From: an uncultured Clostridia bacterium
GTDB lineage: Bacteria > Bacillota > Clostridia > Lachnospirales > CAMVHY01
Assembly: GCA_947167415.1 (NCBI GenBank)
Contig: CAMVHY010000037.1
Location: 1 to 9,207 of the forward strand
Direction: 5' to 3'
Length of the DNA stretch: 9,207 nt
Shown: positions 6,569 to 9,207 of the stretch, piece after piece
Numbering within the stretch: position 1 is the first letter of the stretch
Layout: every line of letters begins with the position of its first letter
Made by a program: the position numbers and the translations under genes
Notes under the pieces: model-generated
Told to the model about the DNA's origin: nothing
The model's database searches: none
Seen by the model: only the letters and a program-made list of their open reading frames with translations

Positions 6569-8092
6569 ATGGCAAAAAGAACAGCTAAAAAAAAATATAA
6601 ATTTATTTTGATTTCGATTTTATTTTTGTGTTGCATAATATTTGCGGCGGGATATTTTTCATACAGAAAAATAAATTCTGTTATTGATACTGACAGAATC
6701 TATAAAAATATTTTTGTTAATGAAATTGATATTGGCGATTTAAAAAAAGATGAGGCTATCAAAAAAATAAATTCCGTTTTACAAGAACCACTTAACAAAA
6801 AAATAATTAAATTGCATGACCGAGTGCAAGAAAAAGAATATGATTTTAGTTTCAAAGATTTTAATGCGACTTATGAAATAAAAAAAATTGTTAATGAAGC
6901 TTATAATTATGCGCGTGAAGGAAATTTTATAAAACGATATGAAAAAATTGTGAAGCTCAAAAAAAAACCGCTGAAATTAAATGTGGAATATAATATTAAT
7001 CGTGATTTTGTTAAATCAAAATTAAATGAAATCGAAAGCGCGGTTTATGTAAAGCCAAAAAATGCTTCGCTTTATAAACAAAATGGAAAATTTATAACGG
7101 TTGATGGAGCGGATGGAAAAAAATTAGATTTGGAAAAAAATCTTGAGCTCGTAATGAATTTGCTAAACAAAAAAGAAAGTGGTAATGTAAATTTAATTTT
7201 TGCGCCCGTAAAACCAAAGTATAATAAAAATGACTTTGAAAAAACGCGAGATATCATTGGGTCGTATAAAACAGTTTTTGGTGGCAAAAAAATAGATCGA
7301 AACCAAAACATAATTAATGCGGCAAAAAAAATAAATAATAATGTAATTTATCCAGGCGAAACTTATTCTTTAAACGAAAATTTAAAACCGTTTAGCATAA
7401 AGAATGGGTATGTAAACGCACCAATTATTGTTAATGGAAAATTAACGGATGGAATTGGTGGAGGCATTTGTCAAGTTTCAACCGTTTTGTATAACGCAGT
7501 TTTATATTCTGAATTAGAAATTGTTGAAAGAAGGAATCATTCGTTAAAAGTCGGATATATTGATTATGGATTTGATGCAACTTTGGCTGGAGATTATATA
7601 GATTTGAAATTTAAAAATAATAAATCCGTGCCGTTGTTAATTGAAACCGTTGTTAATGGAAATAATTTGGTTGTAAATATTTATGGCAAAGAAACACGAC
7701 CTCAAAATAGAAAAATCACGTTTAAAAATGAATTGGTAGAAACAATTCCGGCTCCGACAGAAACAATCGTTTATACAAATGAATTGCCCGAAGGAACAAA
7801 AAAATTTGAATCGTATTCAAAAAAAGGTTTTAGATATAAACTTTATAAAATCGTGTATGAAAATGGTGTGCAAAAAGAAAAAATTTTGGTAAATACAAGT
7901 TATTATCGCCCGACAAAAGGTACAGTAAAAATCGGAACCAAAAAAATCGAAAGCAAAGGAAAAATCGAAAATCAAAACAAAAATCAAAATACAAGTGAAA
8001 ATCAAAACGAAAACGAAAATCAGAATGATAGTGCTAATGAAATAGGAAATGATGATAGTAATGTCAGTGAAAACGAAAATGAAACAAGTTGA
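6569..8092 (+). CDS. VanW-family membrane-anchored cell-wall protein (PG-binding, VanW and G5-like domains)
   Basis: The N-terminus is Lys-rich with one membrane helix (about residues 11-30), which anchors the protein with the rest outside the cell. Next, 'IYKNIFVNEIDIGDLKKDEAIKKI' (44-67) is the typical lead-in to the YoaR-type putative peptidoglycan-binding domain (about 70-210). The VanW domain (about 235-370) carries the hallmark 'GIGGGICQVSTVLYNAVL' (295-312) and 'IVERRNHSLKVGYIDYGFDATLAGDYIDLKFKN'. A G5-like module follows (about 382-457, from 'IPAPTETIVYTNELPEGTK' to 'GTVKIGT'). The tail (467-507) is low-complexity Asn/Glu/Gln/Ser, probably disordered. VanW proteins occur beside vancomycin-resistance genes, but most are general envelope proteins of unknown biochemistry, and nothing here indicates resistance. 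AGGAG at 6552-6556 lies 12 nt before ATG 6569. The gene stands alone, diverging from the ABC operon. Confidence 0.92.
   Translation: MAKRTAKKKYKFILISILFLCCIIFAAGYFSYRKINSVIDTDRIYKNIFVNEIDIGDLKKDEAIKKINSVLQEPLNKKIIKLHDRVQEKEYDFSFKDFNATYEIKKIVNEAYNYAREGNFIKRYEKIVKLKKKPLKLNVEYNINRDFVKSKLNEIESAVYVKPKNASLYKQNGKFITVDGADGKKLDLEKNLELVMNLLNKKESGNVNLIFAPVKPKYNKNDFEKTRDIIGSYKTVFGGKKIDRNQNIINAAKKINNNVIYPGETYSLNENLKPFSIKNGYVNAPIIVNGKLTDGIGGGICQVSTVLYNAVLYSELEIVERRNHSLKVGYIDYGFDATLAGDYIDLKFKNNKSVPLLIETVVNGNNLVVNIYGKETRPQNRKITFKNELVETIPAPTETIVYTNELPEGTKKFESYSKKGFRYKLYKIVYENGVQKEKILVNTSYYRPTKGTVKIGTKKIESKGKIENQNKNQNTSENQNENENQNDSANEIGNDDSNVSENENETS
7967..8089 (+). repeat. Low-complexity A-rich coding repeat (Asn/Glu-rich tail of the VanW protein)
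   Basis: Imperfect reiteration of GAAAAT/CAAAAC-type hexamers encodes a run of EN, QN and KN dipeptides (residues 467-507). It looks like slippage-driven expansion in AT-rich DNA and would give a hydrophilic, flexible extracellular tail. No LPXTG or other anchoring motif is visible. Confidence 0.6.
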
Positions 8093-8120
8093 TTAATCGT
8101 TAACGATAAACATAAAAAAT

Positions 8121-8150
8121 AAAGAGCCCTCGATAAAACGAGGGCTTTGA
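8121..8150. terminator. Hairpin terminator between the VanW gene and the convergent membrane-protein gene
   Basis: A perfect 8-bp stem, AGCCCTCG (8125-8132) with CGAGGGCT (8139-8146), encloses a six-base loop. On the - strand it is followed by CTTTATTTTTTATG, a good U-tract, so it should terminate the gene that ends at 8174. On the + strand the tail is only TTGATG, so it would be weaker for the VanW transcript. Confidence 0.8.
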
Positions 8151-8173
8151 TGTAAATGAATGCTTAATTTAAA

Positions 8174-9028
8174 TCAGAAGAGGTCTTCGCCATCTCTTTT
8201 CTTTCCCATGCTTTGAGGATTTTTTTCGCTATTACCTACACACAGGAATAGTTTCTTTATCCAATCGTTTTTACTACCACGGGTCTTCTCCCCTAAGTTT
8301 AGGTTGCTTTCTTCCAAAATATCTTTAGATTCTTCTAAGTTTGCAATGCTTGCCCCCAAAATATCTTTATATGGGTCTTCTGGCTTAAGATAGCGCTTGC
8401 GGATAAAATGAACACCCGTTGCTAAAAGTGTAAAAACCAGCATTGGTGATGTCGCAACAAACGCTAAAGGTGAAAAATGAAAAGCAAAAACAACAATTGC
8501 TAAAGATGGAAGAAAACCAATACTGCCGGCTAATAAATATACAAAAGTTGGAGCTTCTAATTGGCATCGATGATAAACCCAGAGAGAAACTAGGTTTGAC
8601 AACAAACTCACAAATCCACTCGACAAAATTGACACAGCACAAATAAAAAACCATACCGAATAAAGTAGTCTTTTTTTATATTCATCAGATCTATGCCATT
8701 CACGAAAACCACCATCATGGTTTATAAGCGTGTGGAGAAAATTTTTAACAAATCCTTTACGACATGTCAAGCTGATCGTTGTTCCTAAACCGACCAAAAA
8801 CCATGGCAAAATCTCCATTAAAGCCGCGGACGTAAAAATTGCAGACAAAGTCAAAATTCCCAAAACACTCAACGACCCAACCGCAGAAATTCCGATTGCA
8901 AAAATAATTCCAAGTCCCCAAATTATCGTTTTGCTAATTGCGGATCGTATTTTGGTTTTGTCATTTTTTGCTTTCTGTTCCTTTTTAATATCTAAATTTT
9001 TATTCTGATCCTGAATATCTTCTTCCAT
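8174..9028 (-). CDS. Unrecognised multi-pass membrane protein (about five TM helices)
   Basis: This is a 284-residue integral membrane protein of no family I recognise. A charged N-terminus (1-32) is followed by hydrophobic segments at about residues 33-56, 59-87, 121-150, 160-184 and 188-208. The first two are joined by almost no loop, as a hairpin. Between helices 2 and 3 is a polar loop with 'HDGGFREWHRSDEYKKR' (104-120). The last ~75 residues are hydrophilic. They contain two tandem 14-residue units, YKDILGASIANLEE and SKDILEESNLNLGE (220-247), and then a Lys-rich end. The start ATG 9026-9028 is secured by a full-length Shine-Dalgarno sequence, AAGGAGGTGAT, at 9036-9046. The gene has its own leader and terminator and converges on the VanW gene, so it is probably monocistronic. 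Its function is unknown. Confidence 0.82.
   Translation of the reverse strand: MEEDIQDQNKNLDIKKEQKAKNDKTKIRSAISKTIIWGLGIIFAIGISAVGSLSVLGILTLSAIFTSAALMEILPWFLVGLGTTISLTCRKGFVKNFLHTLINHDGGFREWHRSDEYKKRLLYSVWFFICAVSILSSGFVSLLSNLVSLWVYHRCQLEAPTFVYLLAGSIGFLPSLAIVVFAFHFSPLAFVATSPMLVFTLLATGVHFIRKRYLKPEDPYKDILGASIANLEESKDILEESNLNLGEKTRGSKNDWIKKLFLCVGNSEKNPQSMGKKRDGEDLF
8288..8371 (-). repeat. Tandem 42-bp direct repeat inside the membrane-protein gene
   Basis: Two adjacent 42-bp units (8288-8329 and 8330-8371) match at 31 of 42 positions by manual alignment, including a 14-base identical block CCAAAATATCTTTA in each (+ strand orientation). The reading frame is kept, and each unit encodes a 14-residue piece containing KDIL and a later Leu-Glu/Gly-Glu end. 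Confidence 0.75.
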
Positions 9029-9035
9029 CGATCAA

Positions 9036-9046
9036 ATCACCTCCTT
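9036..9046 (-). promoter_or_regulatory. Full-length Shine-Dalgarno sequence of the membrane-protein gene
   Basis: AAGGAGGTGAT on the - strand complements the 16S rRNA 3' end over 11 bases and stands 7 nt before ATG 9028. It is the strongest ribosome binding site in the window and implies efficient translation. Confidence 0.85.
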
Positions 9047-9085
9047 AAAAAAATTTTTCCAGCCTCACGCATTTTTTCTTTCAAG

Positions 9086-9164
9086 GTGAACACAATTGGA
9101 AAAAACATTTTAATCATAGTTTTAAAACTAAATATTTAAAACCAATTGCACTGGTAGCGTTCAC
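9086..9164. promoter_or_regulatory. Upstream region with interrupted inverted repeat and palindrome (possible operator)
   Basis: GTGAAC (9086-9091) and CAATTGG (9093-9099) recur in inverted order as CCAATTG (9142-9148) and GTTCAC (9159-9164). Between them lies the 14-bp perfect palindrome TAGTTTTAAAACTA (9117-9130), next to a TATGAT (- strand, 9113-9118) that could be the -10 of the membrane-protein gene. The -35 is poor. I see no gene in 9047-9207. The regulatory role is inferred only. Confidence 0.3.
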
Positions 9165-9207
9165 ATAAAATAAAAATATATTGAGCAAAGAGAAAAAGTG
9201 ATAAGAT

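Noticed and set aside
6569..8092. VanW protein as evidence of vancomycin resistance
   Set aside because: VanW-domain proteins are widespread in Bacillota without resistance genes, and no vanA/B/H/X/R/S-like gene is present here.
8096..8107. 12-bp perfect palindrome ATCGTTAACGAT just after the VanW stop codon
   Set aside because: It has no loop and no U-tract, and a clear terminator follows. It could be a protein-binding site, but nothing supports that.
1..9207. tRNA, rRNA, CRISPR array, insertion sequence or prophage genes
   Set aside because: Reading both strands shows no tRNA-like cloverleaf, no regularly spaced repeats, and no transposase or integrase motifs.

Overview
The window is a strongly AT-rich stretch of a bacterial chromosome. 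The best guess for the source is a low-GC Bacillota/Clostridia-type organism, possibly a host-associated or reduced one. Three things point that way: strong GGAGG-type ribosome binding sites (one gene has an 11-base match to the 16S rRNA tail), a VanW protein with PG-binding and G5-like domains, and a compact ABC-transporter/GldG-like operon. TGA is used as a stop, so this is not a mycoplasma-type code. The lineage is an inference from gene content and style, because no rRNA or other marker gene is present.

Left third (1-3087, + strand): the 3' end of an unrecognised gene, then two large unrecognised soluble proteins of 492 and 443 residues. These two are diverged tandem paralogues: they share blocks around 'LSxQQINxL' and 'LPGxxxxxxxYxK'. 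Each also seems to contain a duplicated helical module. Neither has a clear Shine-Dalgarno sequence, unlike every other gene here. The first start lies in a 41-nt overlap that contains an A7 tract. This is the most novel part of the window.

Centre (3151-6414, - strand): a three-gene ABC-2 export operon of ATPase, six-to-eight-TM permease and a GldG-type auxiliary membrane protein, tightly packed (17-nt overlap, 23-nt gap). Shine-Dalgarno placement suggests that the first and third genes start at TTG, downstream of the longest possible ORF start. A bidirectional hairpin terminator (about 3107-3145) separates this operon from the converging paralogue pair.

Right third: divergent from the ABC operon, across a short two-promoter intergenic region, is a membrane-anchored VanW-family protein (PG-binding, VanW and G5-like domains, then an Asn/Glu-rich tail). 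It converges on an unrecognised five-TM membrane protein (8174-9028, - strand), and a second hairpin terminator lies between them. The last 179 bases are the upstream region of that membrane gene and hold inverted repeats and a palindrome but no identifiable gene. The ABC operon and the VanW protein both act at the cell envelope. The paralogue pair has no evident link to them.
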